A DNA stretch of 64,000 nucleotides from NCBI GenBank assembly GCA_002384815.1, contig DGBN01000065.1, forward strand, positions 1 through 64,000, read 5' to 3'. The stretch is from Oxalobacteraceae bacterium UBA4003. Its GTDB lineage: Bacteria > Pseudomonadota > Gammaproteobacteria > Burkholderiales > Burkholderiaceae_D. The notes below the pieces were generated by a model that was given only the letters and a program-made list of their open reading frames with translations, was not told the DNA's origin and searched no databases. Of this stretch, positions 9,818 through 19,563 are shown piece after piece. Every line of letters starts with the position of its first letter. Position 1 is the stretch's first letter. A program made the translations under genes and the position numbers.

Positions 9818-12583
9818 TCAAGCTAAACGGCCGTGACACTGCTTGTATTTTTTACCGCTGCCGCAAGGACATGGATCGTTACGGCCAACCTTTGGCACGG
9901 TATTCACCTGCGGTTGCGAACCTGCTTCTTTTGCTTGCGCGGTCGGCGCCAGCAATTCTTCCGGTGCCGCATTGGCATCAAAATCGGCATGCTGGTAATG
10001 CACGTTTTCCACATGCGCCTGCGCCAGCTGCTCCTCTGCCGCATTGATTTCTTCACGCGATTGTACGCGTACCGTCATCACCGTCTTGACCACTGCATCC
10101 TTGATCAGATTCAACATCTGGCCAAACAGCTCGAACGCTTCGCGCTTGTATTCCTGCTTGGGATTCTTTTGCGCATAGCCGCGCAAATGGATACCTTGAC
10201 GCAGGTGATCCAGTGCAGCCAGATGTTCGCGCCAGTTTGAATCGACAGCCTGCAGCATCACACCACGCTCGAAACCGCCAAACGATTCCCTGCCGACGAC
10301 AGCAACCTTGTCTTCATATGCAGCATCGCTTACCTGCAGCAAACGTTCGAGCAACTCCTCGTCCGTGATGTTCGGTTCGTCTTCCAGTACGGTGGCCAGC
10401 GAATAATCAACTTGCCATTCATTACGAACAACTTCATCCAGTGCTTTCAAATCCCACTGCTCTTCCATCGACTGTTCAGGCACATAAGTGCGGAACAGGT
10501 CGGTAAAGACGCCCTGGCGCAATGAAGTAATCAGCTCGGATACATCCTGCGTTTCAAGCAACTCATTGCGCTGCTGATAAATCACTTTGCGCTGATCGTT
10601 GGCGACGTCATCGTATTCGAGCAATTGCTTGCGAATATCGAAGTTACGCGCCTCCACCTTGCGTTGCGCCGATTCGATAGAACGCGACACGATACCGGCT
10701 TCAATCGGCTCCCCTTCCGGCATTTTCAAGCGGTCCATGATGGCACGCACTCGGTCGCCGGCAAAAATGCGCAACAAGGCATCATCCAGTGACAGATAAA
10801 AACGCGAAGAACCCGGATCACCCTGACGACCGGCACGACCACGTAACTGGTTGTCGACGCGACGCGATTCGTGACGCTCTGTACCTATGATGTGCAGGCC
10901 GCCGGCAGCAACCACCTGATCGTGCAGCGATTGCCATTCATCACCCAGCTTTTGCGCCTGTGCAGTTTTATCGGCTTCGCTCAAAGCATCATTGGCTTCG
11001 ATGATCTGCACTTGCTTGGCGACGTTGCCGCCCAACACGATATCGGTACCGCGGCCGGCCATATTGGTCGCGATCGTGATCGCTTGCGGACGACCCGCTT
11101 GCGCAATGATTTCCGCTTCGCGCGCATGCTGTTTGGCGTTCAGCACGTTGTGCGGTAGTTTCGCCTTGCCCAGAATGCCGGACAACAATTCGGAATTTTC
11201 AATCGAGGTGGTACCGACCAGCACCGGCTGCCCACGCTCATAGCAATCCTGAATATCCTTCAGCATTGCACCGTATTTTTCTTCCGACGACTTGTAAACC
11301 TGATCCTGCTTGTCCTTGCGCTGGTTCGGGCGGTTTTGCGGAATCACCACCGTTTCGAGGCCGTAGATTTCCTGGAATTCGTAGGCTTCGGTATCTGCTG
11401 TACCGGTCATGCCGGCCAGCTTGCTGTACATGCGGAAGTAATTCTGGAACGTGATTGATGCCAGTGTCTGATTTTCGTTTTGAATCCGCACACCTTCCTT
11501 GGCTTCCACCGCCTGGTGCAAACCGTCGGACCAGCGACGACCTGTCATCAGACGACCGGTAAATTCATCGACGATCACGACTTCATCGTTCTGCACCACG
11601 TAATGCTGATCCTTGTGATACAGCGTATACGCACGCAAGGCCGCGTACAAATGATGGATCAGAGTGATGTTGGCAGCGTCATACAGCGATGCGCCTTCCG
11701 GCAGCAAACCCATGCGCGTCAGAATCTGCTCGGCTTTTTCGTGCCCTGCCTCGGTCAGCAGGACCTGATGGCTTTTTTCATCCTTGGTGTAATCGCCCGG
11801 TACCTCTACCGTGCCTTTGCCATCCGGCGTTTCTTCTCCGATCTGCAAGGTTAGCAAAGGCGGCACTGCATTGATCTTGTGATACAGCTCGGTATGATTT
11901 TCTGCCTGACCCGAGATGATCAGAGGCGTACGCGCTTCATCGATCAGGATCGAATCGACCTCATCGACGACGGCAAAATGCAGGTCGCGCTGCACGCGAT
12001 CAGCCGTGTCGTAGACCATGTTATCGCGCAGATAATCGAAACCGAATTCGTTATTCGTGCCATACGTGATATCGGAATTGTAGGCAGTCTGTTTGGCATC
12101 GTGATCGATCTGCGACATGTTGACGCCGGTCGACAGGCCGAGCCAGCCGTACAGCGTGCCCATCCATTCCGCATCGCGTTGCGCCAGATAATCATTGACG
12201 GTAACGACGTGGACACCCTTGCCAGTCAGGGCATTCAGATAGGTCGGCAGCGTCGCCATCAGGGTTTTACCTTCGCCCGTGCCCATCTCTGCAATTTTCC
12301 CGTAATGCAGTGTCATGCCGCCTATCAACTGCACATCGAAGTGGCGCATCTTCAAGACGCGCTTGCTGGCCTCACGGCAAACGGCAAACGCTTCCGGCAG
12401 GATGTTATCGATATTCTCGCCCTTGGCGAGACGTTCCTTGAACTCCGGCGTCTTGGCCTGCAAGGCAGCATCCGATAGTTGTTCCATCGCCGGTTCGAGG
12501 ACATTGATTTCACGAACGGTCTTTTGATATTGCTTGAGTAAGCGCTGATTGCGGCTACCGAAAATCTGAGTCAGTAATGACAT
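9818..12583 (-). CDS. secA: preprotein translocase motor ATPase SecA
   Basis: Essential ATPase that drives secretory proteins through SecYEG. Walker A GTGEGKT is at residues 101-107, the DEAD-like [17 protein letters not shown] follows, and the helicase C domain shows [11 protein letters not shown] and [11 protein letters not shown]. The C-terminal zinc-binding SecB/phospholipid site [14 protein letters not shown] is intact. The 921-residue length is standard. The gene upstream in E. coli, secM, is absent; an M23 peptidase gene and dciA lie between secA and lpxC here. Confidence 0.97.
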   Translation of the reverse strand: MSLLTQIFGSRNQRLLKQYQKTVREINVLEPAMEQLSDAALQAKTPEFKERLAKGENIDNILPEAFAVCREASKRVLKMRHFDVQLIGGMTLHYGKIAEMGTGEGKTLMATLPTYLNALTGKGVHVVTVNDYLAQRDAEWMGTLYGWLGLSTGVNMSQIDHDAKQTAYNSDITYGTNNEFGFDYLRDNMVYDTADRVQRDLHFAVVDEVDSILIDEARTPLIISGQAENHTELYHKINAVPPLLTLQIGEETPDGKGTVEVPGDYTKDEKSHQVLLTEAGHEKAEQILTRMGLLPEGASLYDAANITLIHHLYAALRAYTLYHKDQHYVVQNDEVVIVDEFTGRLMTGRRWSDGLHQAVEAKEGVRIQNENQTLASITFQNYFRMYSKLAGMTGTADTEAYEFQEIYGLETVVIPQNRPNQRKDKQDQVYKSSEEKYGAMLKDIQDCYERGQPVLVGTTSIENSELLSGILGKAKLPHNVLNAKQHAREAEIIAQAGRPQAITIATNMAGRGTDIVLGGNVAKQVQIIEANDALSEADKTAQAQKLGDEWQSLHDQVVAAGGLHIIGTERHESRRVDNQLRGRAGRQGDPGSSRFYLSLDDALLRIFAGDRVRAIMDRLKMPEGEPIEAGIVSRSIESAQRKVEARNFDIRKQLLEYDDVANDQRKVIYQQRNELLETQDVSELITSLRQGVFTDLFRTYVPEQSMEEQWDLKALDEVVRNEWQVDYSLATVLEDEPNITDEELLERLLQVSDAAYEDKVAVVGRESFGGFERGVMLQAVDSNWREHLAALDHLRQGIHLRGYAQKNPKQEYKREAFELFGQMLNLIKDAVVKTVMTVRVQSREEINAAEEQLAQAHVENVHYQHADFDANAAPEELLAPTAQAKEAGSQPQVNTVPKVGRNDPCPCGSGKKYKQCHGRLA

Positions 12584-12829
12584 GCTTGGATTCTAAAAAA
12601 GGCGCCTTGAAACAACCGGATACACTTGGACTGCATCAAATTGGGCTGGGCTAAATTGTGGATTTTATCATGTGCTTTCCAGCATATTGCGCTTATCAGC
12701 CCGGAAACAATAGCTACTTGGCGAAAGCGATGCCGATCCGGCGCATTCAATGCGGATTTATTGACACTCGCCCATCAGCAGCGCCACGGCTTTCAATGCG
12801 GGATATCGCCAAATGCATGGCTATCGCCG

Positions 12830-13774
12830 TTATTTCGCTGCAAGTCTGGCCTGATTTGCACCCGCCACCAAAAACTTGTGCGGATCCTGCGCCACACCTT
12901 TGATACGCACCTCGAAGTGCAGATGCGGTCCGGTCGAACGGCCGGTAGTGCCGATATCGGCAATATGCTGGCCACGCCGCACGATATCGCCGACCTGCAT
13001 CAACAGCCGCGAGGCATGCGCATAGCGCGTGATCATATCGTTGCCGTGATCAACCTCCATCATATTGCCGTATTGCGAATGAAATGCAGCGACGGTCACG
13101 ACACCACCCGCTGCAGCCAGAACCGGCGTGCCGATAGGTGCGGCAAAATCGATGCCTTCATGCATGGCGCTACGTCCCGAAAAGGGATCGAGGCGCCGGC
13201 CGAAAGTCGAGGCGTTATAACTGACATTGACTGGCTGGCTGGTCGGCAGTAACTTGGATTTGATCTTGTCGCTCATCAGTGTTGATTCGACGACATTCAT
13301 GTAATCGGCACGCCGTTCCACATCATGCGCCATCGCATCAAGCAACACCTTGAATTCGGACGCTGTCAGATCACGACTGCTCGTACTGTCCATAGGCTCC
13401 ATGCCGCCGCGCCCCGGCACCTCACGAAAATTGAATTCCCTCGGCTTGACGCCGGCCAGACCCTGCACGCGCTCGCCCAGCGCATCCAGCCGCATCAACT
13501 GCGCCTGCATCTCGCCGACACGGCGCGCCATCAGGGCCAGATTCTCTTTGAGGAATTTTTCTTTTTGCGCTTCGTCGACTTGCGTACTGTTGGCGAACAT
13601 TTCCCGCAATGGCGACGGCATACGCGCCGCATTACTGGATACCAGATAAAACAACAAAAACGCCATCAGAAAAACTGCTGCCACCAGGCCGACAACGCCC
13701 AGCATCAGATGCCGATGCGTCAACGTGACGGATTTGGCATGGGTAAAACGTGGGTGCAACAAAATAATCTGCAT
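12830..13774 (-). CDS. M23-family membrane-anchored peptidoglycan endopeptidase
   Basis: Predicted LytM/M23 zinc metallopeptidase acting in the periplasm. An N-terminal membrane anchor (about residues 24-48) follows a short basic cytoplasmic stretch, then a coiled-coil-like segment with LREMFANSTQVDEAQKEKF. The catalytic domain has HEGIDFAAPIGTPV and the closing HLHFEV motif with VDHGNDMITRYAH between them, so the zinc ligands His/Asp/His are retained. This suggests active hydrolase rather than a degenerate EnvC/NlpD-like activator. Divergent from dciA. Confidence 0.88.
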   Translation of the reverse strand: MQIILLHPRFTHAKSVTLTHRHLMLGVVGLVAAVFLMAFLLFYLVSSNAARMPSPLREMFANSTQVDEAQKEKFLKENLALMARRVGEMQAQLMRLDALGERVQGLAGVKPREFNFREVPGRGGMEPMDSTSSRDLTASEFKVLLDAMAHDVERRADYMNVVESTLMSDKIKSKLLPTSQPVNVSYNASTFGRRLDPFSGRSAMHEGIDFAAPIGTPVLAAAGGVVTVAAFHSQYGNMMEVDHGNDMITRYAHASRLLMQVGDIVRRGQHIADIGTTGRSTGPHLHFEVRIKGVAQDPHKFLVAGANQARLAAK

Positions 13775-13822
13775 CGCGACTCCCTGACCTCGCCGGTTGG
13801 CAACGAGGTGTGATAAGGTTTC

Positions 13823-14323
13823 ATGACGATGCGCGCACCCTCATTTACCCCTTTCAAGCAAAACACTCCTACGCAAAAAAACGCAAAGGGTGCTGCGGAA
13901 TTTCTACGCTCCCACGACAAGATGGCGGCGCTCATGCCGTCCATCACGCGCATGGCCGCACTGCAAAAAGATTGTGCGGCCGCGCTGCCGGCCATGTTTA
14001 TTCATTGCGCTGTATTGCAATTCGAGGCAGACCAACTGGTCCTGTCCGTGCCGAATGCGGCACTGGCGGCGCGACTGAAGCAGCAATGCCCCAAACTGCA
14101 AGACGAATTGCTGCATCGGGGTTGGCAGATTAATTCAATCCGTCTTAAAGTGCAAGTAAGCAAGATTCTTGCAAAATCAACAGCCCCTGCTCCTTTGGTG
14201 CTGCCGACGCAAGCCATTTCGGCCTTTTCCGAACTCAATGCGGCATTGGAAGACTCACCGCGCAACCAGGCCTTGAAGAATGCGCTCGCAGTTATGATGC
14301 AACATCAGCACAGAGCAAAATAA
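13823..14323 (+). CDS. dciA: DciA-type (DUF721) helicase-associated protein
   Basis: A 166-residue protein of the DUF721 family; characterised members (DciA) load or act with the replicative helicase DnaB in bacteria without DnaC. The recognisable core runs through about residues 25-110 (DKMAALMPSITRMAALQKDC, then a strand-rich QLVLSVPNAALAARLKQQ). ATG 13823 is chosen as it begins the continuous conserved reading; the ATG at 13829 is nearly as likely. It lies alone on the plus strand between the M23 gene and lpxC, the typical betaproteobacterial place. Confidence 0.78.
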   Translation: MTMRAPSFTPFKQNTPTQKNAKGAAEFLRSHDKMAALMPSITRMAALQKDCAAALPAMFIHCAVLQFEADQLVLSVPNAALAARLKQQCPKLQDELLHRGWQINSIRLKVQVSKILAKSTAPAPLVLPTQAISAFSELNAALEDSPRNQALKNALAVMMQHQHRAK

Positions 14324-14419
14324 CGTCAGAAGCAAATCCAGAAACGACGATAGAACAATAAGAACTCAGTTTGCAGCGTCACTGATGCGGCAGGCGCTGT
14401 GCTCCTGCAGACAGCAACA

Positions 14420-15355
14420 TCAGTTCAGCACCCACTCCAGCCCGGCCTGGCGCACATAGTCTTTGGGCGCGGCTTCGATGCGGTCGAAGGTGACGATTTC
14501 GTAAGCGTCCGGTTGTTCCAGCAAGGCACGCACCAACAAATTGTTCAGCATGTGGCCCGATTTATGCGCGTTGTAACTGGCAATCAACGGATGGCCAACC
14601 AGGTACAGGTCGCCGATCGCATCCAGAATCTTGTGTCGTACGAACTCATTGTCGTAACGCAGGCCATCGGTATTGAGTATGCGATATTCATCCATCACAA
14701 TCGCATTTTCCAATGAGCCGCCACGGATCAGACCCATGCCGCGCAGGGTTTCCATGTCCTGCATGAAACCGAAGGTGCGCGCACGCGCCACATCTTTTAC
14801 ATAGGATTCAAAACTGAAATCGATTTCCGCAGTCTGACCGGTGGCATCGACGGCAGGATGATTGAATTCGATGAAAAACTTGAGCTTGAAGCCTTCATAC
14901 GGTTCCAGCCGCGCCCAGATTTCACGCTCGCCACTGCCGTGACGTACTTCCACTGTTTTCTTGATGCGGATGAATTTTTTGGCGGCTTCCTGTTCCTGCA
15001 AACCGGCTTGCTGCAACAGGAATACGAAGGACGATGCCGAACCGTCCATGATAGGGACTTCTTCCGCCGACAAATCAACATACAGATTATCGATACCCAG
15101 GCCAGCGCAGGCTGACATCAAGTGCTCGACCGTCGATACCTTGGCATCACCCTCCTGCAAGGTGGAAGCCATGCGGGTATCGCCGACTCGCAGCGCTTGC
15201 GCAGGCAGCTCCACCACGGGATCGAGATCGACGCGATAGAACACGATACCTGTATCGACAGGCGCTGGGCGCAGTGTCAATTCGACTTTGGTGCCGGAAT
15301 GCAGGCCGACGCCGACAGACTTGACTGATTGTTTGATGGTGCGTTGTTTTAACAT
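14420..15355 (-). CDS. lpxC: UDP-3-O-acyl-N-acetylglucosamine deacetylase
   Basis: Zinc hydrolase for the committed step of lipid A synthesis. The protein begins [21 protein letters not shown], the strongly conserved start, so ATG 15355 is used; the reading frame stays open 42 codons further upstream but that part has no family resemblance. Zinc and catalytic residues lie in STVEHLMSA near residue 80 and in [12 protein letters not shown] and HKSGH in the C-terminal half. 311 residues. It reads toward dciA, the two genes converging. Confidence 0.96.
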   Translation of the reverse strand: MLKQRTIKQSVKSVGVGLHSGTKVELTLRPAPVDTGIVFYRVDLDPVVELPAQALRVGDTRMASTLQEGDAKVSTVEHLMSACAGLGIDNLYVDLSAEEVPIMDGSASSFVFLLQQAGLQEQEAAKKFIRIKKTVEVRHGSGEREIWARLEPYEGFKLKFFIEFNHPAVDATGQTAEIDFSFESYVKDVARARTFGFMQDMETLRGMGLIRGGSLENAIVMDEYRILNTDGLRYDNEFVRHKILDAIGDLYLVGHPLIASYNAHKSGHMLNNLLVRALLEQPDAYEIVTFDRIEAAPKDYVRQAGLEWVLN

Positions 15356-15361
15356 CACAAG

Positions 15362-15367
15362 ATTATA
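15362..15367 (-). promoter_or_regulatory. candidate -10 box just before lpxC
   Basis: On the minus strand a perfect TATAAT ends six bases before the lpxC ATG. If it is a real -10 the transcript would start at or next to the start codon, giving a leaderless or nearly leaderless mRNA. There is no good -35 17 bp upstream, so this may be chance. Confidence 0.3.
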
Positions 15368-15473
15368 ACAATCAAACCTCGTACAGATATCGCCAGCACT
15401 GAGGCTAATGCGTGGAAAACAACAACCCTGCGAACAAAAGCAAGCTGCCAAAAATGGGGGATTTTCTCTTGCA

Positions 15474-15504
15474 TAAAACAAAAACGGCGCACCAGGCGCC
15501 GCTT
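15474..15504 (-). terminator. terminator after the peroxiredoxin gene
   Basis: The hairpin GGCGC (15486-15490) / GCGCC (15496-15500) with flanking partly paired A/T tracts is followed on the minus strand by TTTTTGTTTT. It lies 30 bp past the peroxiredoxin stop and upstream of lpxC. Confidence 0.75.
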
Positions 15505-15531
15505 TTCATGCAAGTACGGAAACCGTGGAAC

Positions 15532-16035
15532 TTAGATTTGTTCCAGCAGTTTTTCCGCTGTCGACACTTCCAGATGACCGCTGTCTTCCACGTTCAATTG
15601 CTTGACGACCCCATCCTCCACCAGCATCGAGTAACGCTGCGAACGCACACCCAGGCCACCTTTGGTCAGATCGAATTCCAGACCCAGTGCCTTGGTGAAG
15701 GTACCGCTACCGTCAGCGATGAAACGTACTTTACCGGCAGCCTTTTGGTCACGGCCCCATGCGCCCATGACGAATGGATCGTTCACCGAAATGCACCAGA
15801 TTTCATCAACGCCTTTGGCTTTGAACTGGTCTGCTGCCTTGATGTAGCCAGGCGCATGTGTTTCGGAGCAGGTTGGCGTGAATGCGCCTGGAACTGCGAA
15901 AATTGCGATTTTCTTGCCTTTGGTGGCTTCGTGCACCATCACTTTGCTTGGGCCGACCGAACAAGCTTCGCTTGCTACGTCGACGTACTCTGCGAGCCGC
16001 GCTTCTGGCAGCTGATCACCAATTTTGATTGTCAT
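15532..16035 (-). CDS. peroxiredoxin, Prx5-like
   Basis: Thiol peroxidase of the AhpC/TSA superfamily, Prx5 subgroup, reducing hydroperoxides with glutathione, glutaredoxin or thioredoxin. The peroxidatic cysteine is Cys56 in VPGAFTPTCSETHAPG. A further cysteine at about residue 81 (EIWCISVND) and one at 25 are present, but the partner cannot be assigned by eye. Length 167 matches single-domain forms without a fused glutaredoxin. It is flanked by its own terminator and by the ftsZ terminator, so it is a single-gene unit. Confidence 0.9.
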   Translation of the reverse strand: MTIKIGDQLPEARLAEYVDVASEACSVGPSKVMVHEATKGKKIAIFAVPGAFTPTCSETHAPGYIKAADQFKAKGVDEIWCISVNDPFVMGAWGRDQKAAGKVRFIADGSGTFTKALGLEFDLTKGGLGVRSQRYSMLVEDGVVKQLNVEDSGHLEVSTAEKLLEQI

Positions 16036-16074
16036 TGCGAATTCCTTTGATTGATTTTAACGGCAGTGCCGATT

Positions 16075-16102
16075 AGAAAACGCCGCGCACGGGGCGCGGC
16101 GT
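16075..16102 (-). terminator. terminator downstream of ftsZ
   Basis: A perfect 9-bp stem ACGCCGCGC (16080-16088) / GCGCGGCGT (16094-16102) with a 5-base loop, followed on the minus strand by TTTT. It sits about 120 bp past the ftsZ stop and would end the dcw transcript; it also lies close upstream of the peroxiredoxin gene. Confidence 0.75.
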
Positions 16103-16219
16103 AGAAACCGAAGTATGCCTTGTTCTGTCTGTTTTTGCAGGCAGTTTGACAACTTGCATCAAACCACCTGCCTGCCACAGAACAAACGCGGCAGAATCGG
16201 CAGAAGTCAAGTGTACTGC

Positions 16220-17404
16220 CTAGTCAGCCTGTTTGCGCAGGAAAGCCGGAATGTCATAGGTTTCCATGCCGTTCTTTTCCAGCGCGCGCACGGTATCCGA
16301 AGCCGATTCACGACGCCATACTGCTGGCGCCTTCAAACCGTCGAAACCGGCTGTCGACTGTGCATTGCCCTGCATCATGCCGGTATTGGCCATCATCGGT
16401 TCATTATGCGTACCAGTGCGCAACATCGGTGTTTGCACCAGTTGCACACCCTTACGTGCACGGCCTAGGCCGGTTGCCACGACTGTTACGCGGATATCGT
16501 CGCCCATTTCATCGTCATACGCGATACCTTGCGCGATCGATGCATCAGGTGCCGCGAAAGCACGCACGGTTGCCATGACTTCCTTGATCTCTTTACCCTT
16601 GAGGCTGCGACTGGCAGTCACGTTGACCAATACGCCACGTGCGCCGGACAGATCGATACCGTCGAGCAAAGGCGAAGCCACTGCCTGTTCGGCTGCAATA
16701 CGGGCACGATCGACGCCATGCGCAGTCGCCGTACCCATCATTGCCTTGCCCTGTTCGCCCATGATGGTTTTGACGTCATTGAAATCGACGTTGATATGAC
16801 CAGGAACATTGATGATCTCGGCAATGCCGGCCACCGCGTTGTTCAGCACATCATCGGCGTGTTGCAGCCATTCGATCATGCTGTCGTCTTCATAGATATC
16901 TTCCAGTTTTTCATTCAGGATGATGATCAGCGAATCGACGTGCTGGCCCAGCGCTTCCAGGCCTTCGTCGGCAATGTCCATGCATTTCTGGCCTTCATAC
17001 GAAAACGGCTTGGATACCACCGCCACCGTCAACGCGCCCTGTTCTTTCGCAATTTGCGCAATGATAGGTGCTGCGCCGGTGCCGGTGCCGCCGCCCATGC
17101 CGGCTGCGATGAAGACCATGTGCGCGCCGCGCAATGCATCTTCAATACGCGGACGGGTTTCTTCAGCCAGTTGGCGACCCACGGCAGGCTTCATGCCGGC
17201 ACCCAAACCGGTTTCGCCGATTTGAATGACGTTATGTGCCTTCGACATTTGCAAAGCTTGCGCATCAGTATTGGCGACGATGAATTCCACACCGCTTACG
17301 CCGCGATTGATCATGTGTTGCACCGCGTTGCCGCCAGCACCACCAACGCCAACCACTTTGATCACGGTACCTTGCGTCACGTTTTCGAGCATATCGATTT
17401 CCAT
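16220..17404 (-). CDS. ftsZ: cell division GTPase FtsZ
   Basis: Tubulin-like GTPase that forms the Z ring. The GTP-binding tubulin signature GGGTGTG is at residues 104-110 and the T7 loop NVDFNDVKTIM is intact. The C-terminus ends DIPAFLRKQAD, the conserved peptide that binds FtsA and ZipA. Of two ATGs, 17404 is preferred because an AAGGA lies seven bases upstream; 17392 (MLENVT) is the alternative. Length 394. A long hairpin lies in the leader between ftsA and ftsZ. Confidence 0.97.
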   Translation of the reverse strand: MEIDMLENVTQGTVIKVVGVGGAGGNAVQHMINRGVSGVEFIVANTDAQALQMSKAHNVIQIGETGLGAGMKPAVGRQLAEETRPRIEDALRGAHMVFIAAGMGGGTGTGAAPIIAQIAKEQGALTVAVVSKPFSYEGQKCMDIADEGLEALGQHVDSLIIILNEKLEDIYEDDSMIEWLQHADDVLNNAVAGIAEIINVPGHINVDFNDVKTIMGEQGKAMMGTATAHGVDRARIAAEQAVASPLLDGIDLSGARGVLVNVTASRSLKGKEIKEVMATVRAFAAPDASIAQGIAYDDEMGDDIRVTVVATGLGRARKGVQLVQTPMLRTGTHNEPMMANTGMMQGNAQSTAGFDGLKAPAVWRRESASDTVRALEKNGMETYDIPAFLRKQAD

Positions 17405-17425
17405 GATTATTTCCTTAAAGAAGTT

Positions 17426-17480
17426 GCAGTTTCCAGTTGCTAATCCTCACGCGGTGTGACGACTAGCAACTGCTAACTGC
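17426..17480 (-). promoter_or_regulatory. long inverted repeat in the ftsZ leader
   Basis: Arms CAGTTGCTA (17434-17442) and TAGCAACTG (17464-17472) pair perfectly over 9 bp; after a 2-by-2 internal loop the arms extend with GCAGTT (17426-17431) and AACTGC (17475-17480). The loop is 21 bases. It lies just upstream of the ftsZ ribosome binding site and has no T-run, so it looks more like an mRNA structure or protein-binding site than a terminator. Confidence 0.55.
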
Positions 17481-17536
17481 GGGTTAATACAAAATTAAAT
17501 TTAAAAAAAACCAATACCAGAACTTAAATACAAAAC

Positions 17537-18769
17537 TTAAAAATTACCCAGGAACCATTCCTTCATGCGACGGAAAATAGCGGTCGTCGATCCATCCTGA
17601 CGCGTGACGATGTGTCCACGCAGATACTGCTTCTTCGCCTCCAACAACAAACCCAACACCGTTGCGTAACGCGGACTACGTACTACATCTGCCAGTTGAC
17701 CGTTGTATTCGGGCGTACCCAAACGCGCAGGTTTCAGGAAAATATCTTCTGCCAGTTCCACCATGCCCGGCATCATCGAGGTACCACCGGTCAGCACGAT
17801 GCCGGACGACAGCACTTCTTCGTAACCGGATTCGCGCACTACCTGATGCACCAGCGAAAACAGCTCTTCGATACGCGGCTCGATGACGGCCGCCAGCGCC
17901 TGACGCGACAAGGCGCGCGTACCGCGATCACCCAGGCCAGGCACTTCCAGCGTTTCGCCCGGATCGGCCAGCACCTGCTTGGCCATGCCGTAACGCAGCT
18001 TGATTTCTTCCGCTTCCGCCGTCGGCGTGCGCACTGCCATTGCAATGTCGTTGGTGATCTGGTCGCCGGCAATCGGAATCACTGCCGTATGACGAATCGC
18101 ACCTTCGGTGAAAATCGCCACATCTGTCGTCCCGCCGCCAATGTCGATCAACACCACGCCCAGTTCTTTTTCATCCGGCGTCAGCACTGCTTCGGCAGAA
18201 GCCATCGGCTGCAAAATCAGATCGGACACTTCCAGACCGCAACGACGTATGCACTTGACGATGTTCTGCACTGCAGAAACTGCACCCGTGACGATGTGCA
18301 CCTTGACTTCGAGTCGGATGCCGCTCATGCCAATTGGTTCACGCACATCTTCCTGATTATCGACAATGAATTCCTGCGGCACCGTATGCAGCAATTGCTG
18401 ATCGGTCGGGATATTGACTGCCTTCGCCGTTTCAATCACGCGCGCAACATCGGTCGCGGTGACTTCCTTGTCCTTGATCGCCACCATGCCGCTGGAATTG
18501 AAGCTGCGTATGTGGTTGCCGGCGATGCCGGTATACACATTGCGTATCTTGCAGTCGGCCATCAACTCGGCTTCCTCCAAAGCGCGCTGTATCGATTCGA
18601 CGGTCGCCTCGATATTGACGACTACGCCTTTCTTCAAGCCGCGTGATTCGTGCTGACCCAGACCGATCACCTCATGGCGTCCATTCGGCATCACTTCCGC
18701 CACCACAGCGACCACCTTCGAGGTGCCGATATCGAGGCCAACAATCAGATTTTTTGCGTCTTTTGTCAT
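17537..18769 (-). CDS. ftsA: cell division protein FtsA
   Basis: Actin-like ATPase that tethers FtsZ to the membrane and recruits later division proteins. The phosphate-1 motif VGLDIGTSKVVAVVAE is at the N-terminus, the phosphate-2 motif VLIDIGGGTTDVAIF in the middle, and the adenosine motif GIVLTGGTSMMPGM follows. The C-terminal amphipathic membrane-targeting helix is visible as FRRMKEWFLGNF. Length 410. It follows ftsQ by 10 bp. Confidence 0.97.
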   Translation of the reverse strand: MTKDAKNLIVGLDIGTSKVVAVVAEVMPNGRHEVIGLGQHESRGLKKGVVVNIEATVESIQRALEEAELMADCKIRNVYTGIAGNHIRSFNSSGMVAIKDKEVTATDVARVIETAKAVNIPTDQQLLHTVPQEFIVDNQEDVREPIGMSGIRLEVKVHIVTGAVSAVQNIVKCIRRCGLEVSDLILQPMASAEAVLTPDEKELGVVLIDIGGGTTDVAIFTEGAIRHTAVIPIAGDQITNDIAMAVRTPTAEAEEIKLRYGMAKQVLADPGETLEVPGLGDRGTRALSRQALAAVIEPRIEELFSLVHQVVRESGYEEVLSSGIVLTGGTSMMPGMVELAEDIFLKPARLGTPEYNGQLADVVRSPRYATVLGLLLEAKKQYLRGHIVTRQDGSTTAIFRRMKEWFLGNF

Positions 18770-18779
18770 GTTTTTCCGC

Positions 18780-19547
18780 TTACTTTTTTTTACTCTCAGA
18801 TCCGACTTTCAGCCCTTGCGCCTGCAAGGCCATACCGTTCGGATAACGCATATCGATACTTTCAATTCTGTCCTGCAAGCGCGCAAGCAATTGCGGATAG
18901 ATTCCCACCAATCGCTCCACACGTTCCTTCAAGGTCGTACTGCTCTTCTCCCTGCCCAGCTCCACCGTCACGCCATTGCTCAGCTTCACCGTCCACGCAT
19001 AGCGTCCGGACAGATGCAGCGTTTCCGCCGTAACATTCATGGGTGCAAACCATGTGTTCAAATCGTTCAGCCTGGCGACCACTTCCTTCTCGCTACCCAA
19101 CGGGCCATTGAATGCCAGCAGATCGGCATCCTCTTCCGCTTCAGCCAGATTGGCAGTAAATACATCGCCCTTGATCGACAACAAGCGTCCGTCTTCGCCC
19201 CAGGTGCCGAGTGGCGAGTGTTCTTCCAGTGCCACCGTCAACTGATTCGGCCACTCGCGACGCACGGTTGCCTTGCGCACCCAAGGTACCGATTCAAATG
19301 TCTGGCGAACGGTATCCAGATTTGCGGTAAAAAAATTTCCCTTGATGCGCGCTAAAGCCGCACTGCGCACCGTGAGCGGATTGATGTGGCGCAGCTGTGC
19401 CTGTTCAGCACCCTCGATACGTATCACCTTCAGCGTAAAGTACGGTCTTTGCGCGACCCACCACAGGCATGCAGAAATCAATGCGAGCGCAGCCAGCCCG
19501 AACAGGGCATTGGCGGTTGCATTCAGCATTTTGATGTCTTGCCACAT
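18780..19547 (-). CDS. ftsQ: cell division protein FtsQ
   Basis: Bitopic inner-membrane protein linking the Z ring to the FtsBL-FtsWI complex. A short cytoplasmic N-terminus and one membrane segment (about residues 10-29) precede the POTRA domain beginning near FTLKVIRIEGAEQ, then the beta domain. 255 residues. It lies 16 bp after ddlB and 10 bp before ftsA, the classical order. Confidence 0.94.
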   Translation of the reverse strand: MWQDIKMLNATANALFGLAALALISACLWWVAQRPYFTLKVIRIEGAEQAQLRHINPLTVRSAALARIKGNFFTANLDTVRQTFESVPWVRKATVRREWPNQLTVALEEHSPLGTWGEDGRLLSIKGDVFTANLAEAEEDADLLAFNGPLGSEKEVVARLNDLNTWFAPMNVTAETLHLSGRYAWTVKLSNGVTVELGREKSSTTLKERVERLVGIYPQLLARLQDRIESIDMRYPNGMALQAQGLKVGSESKKK

Positions 19548-19563
19548 AGCGCGCTCTATCGTC

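Noticed and set aside
14324..14419. Possible hairpin between the convergent dciA and lpxC genes
   Set aside because: Short outer arms CTGATG/CATCAG enclose a poorly paired centre and there is no T-run; not strong enough to call a terminator.
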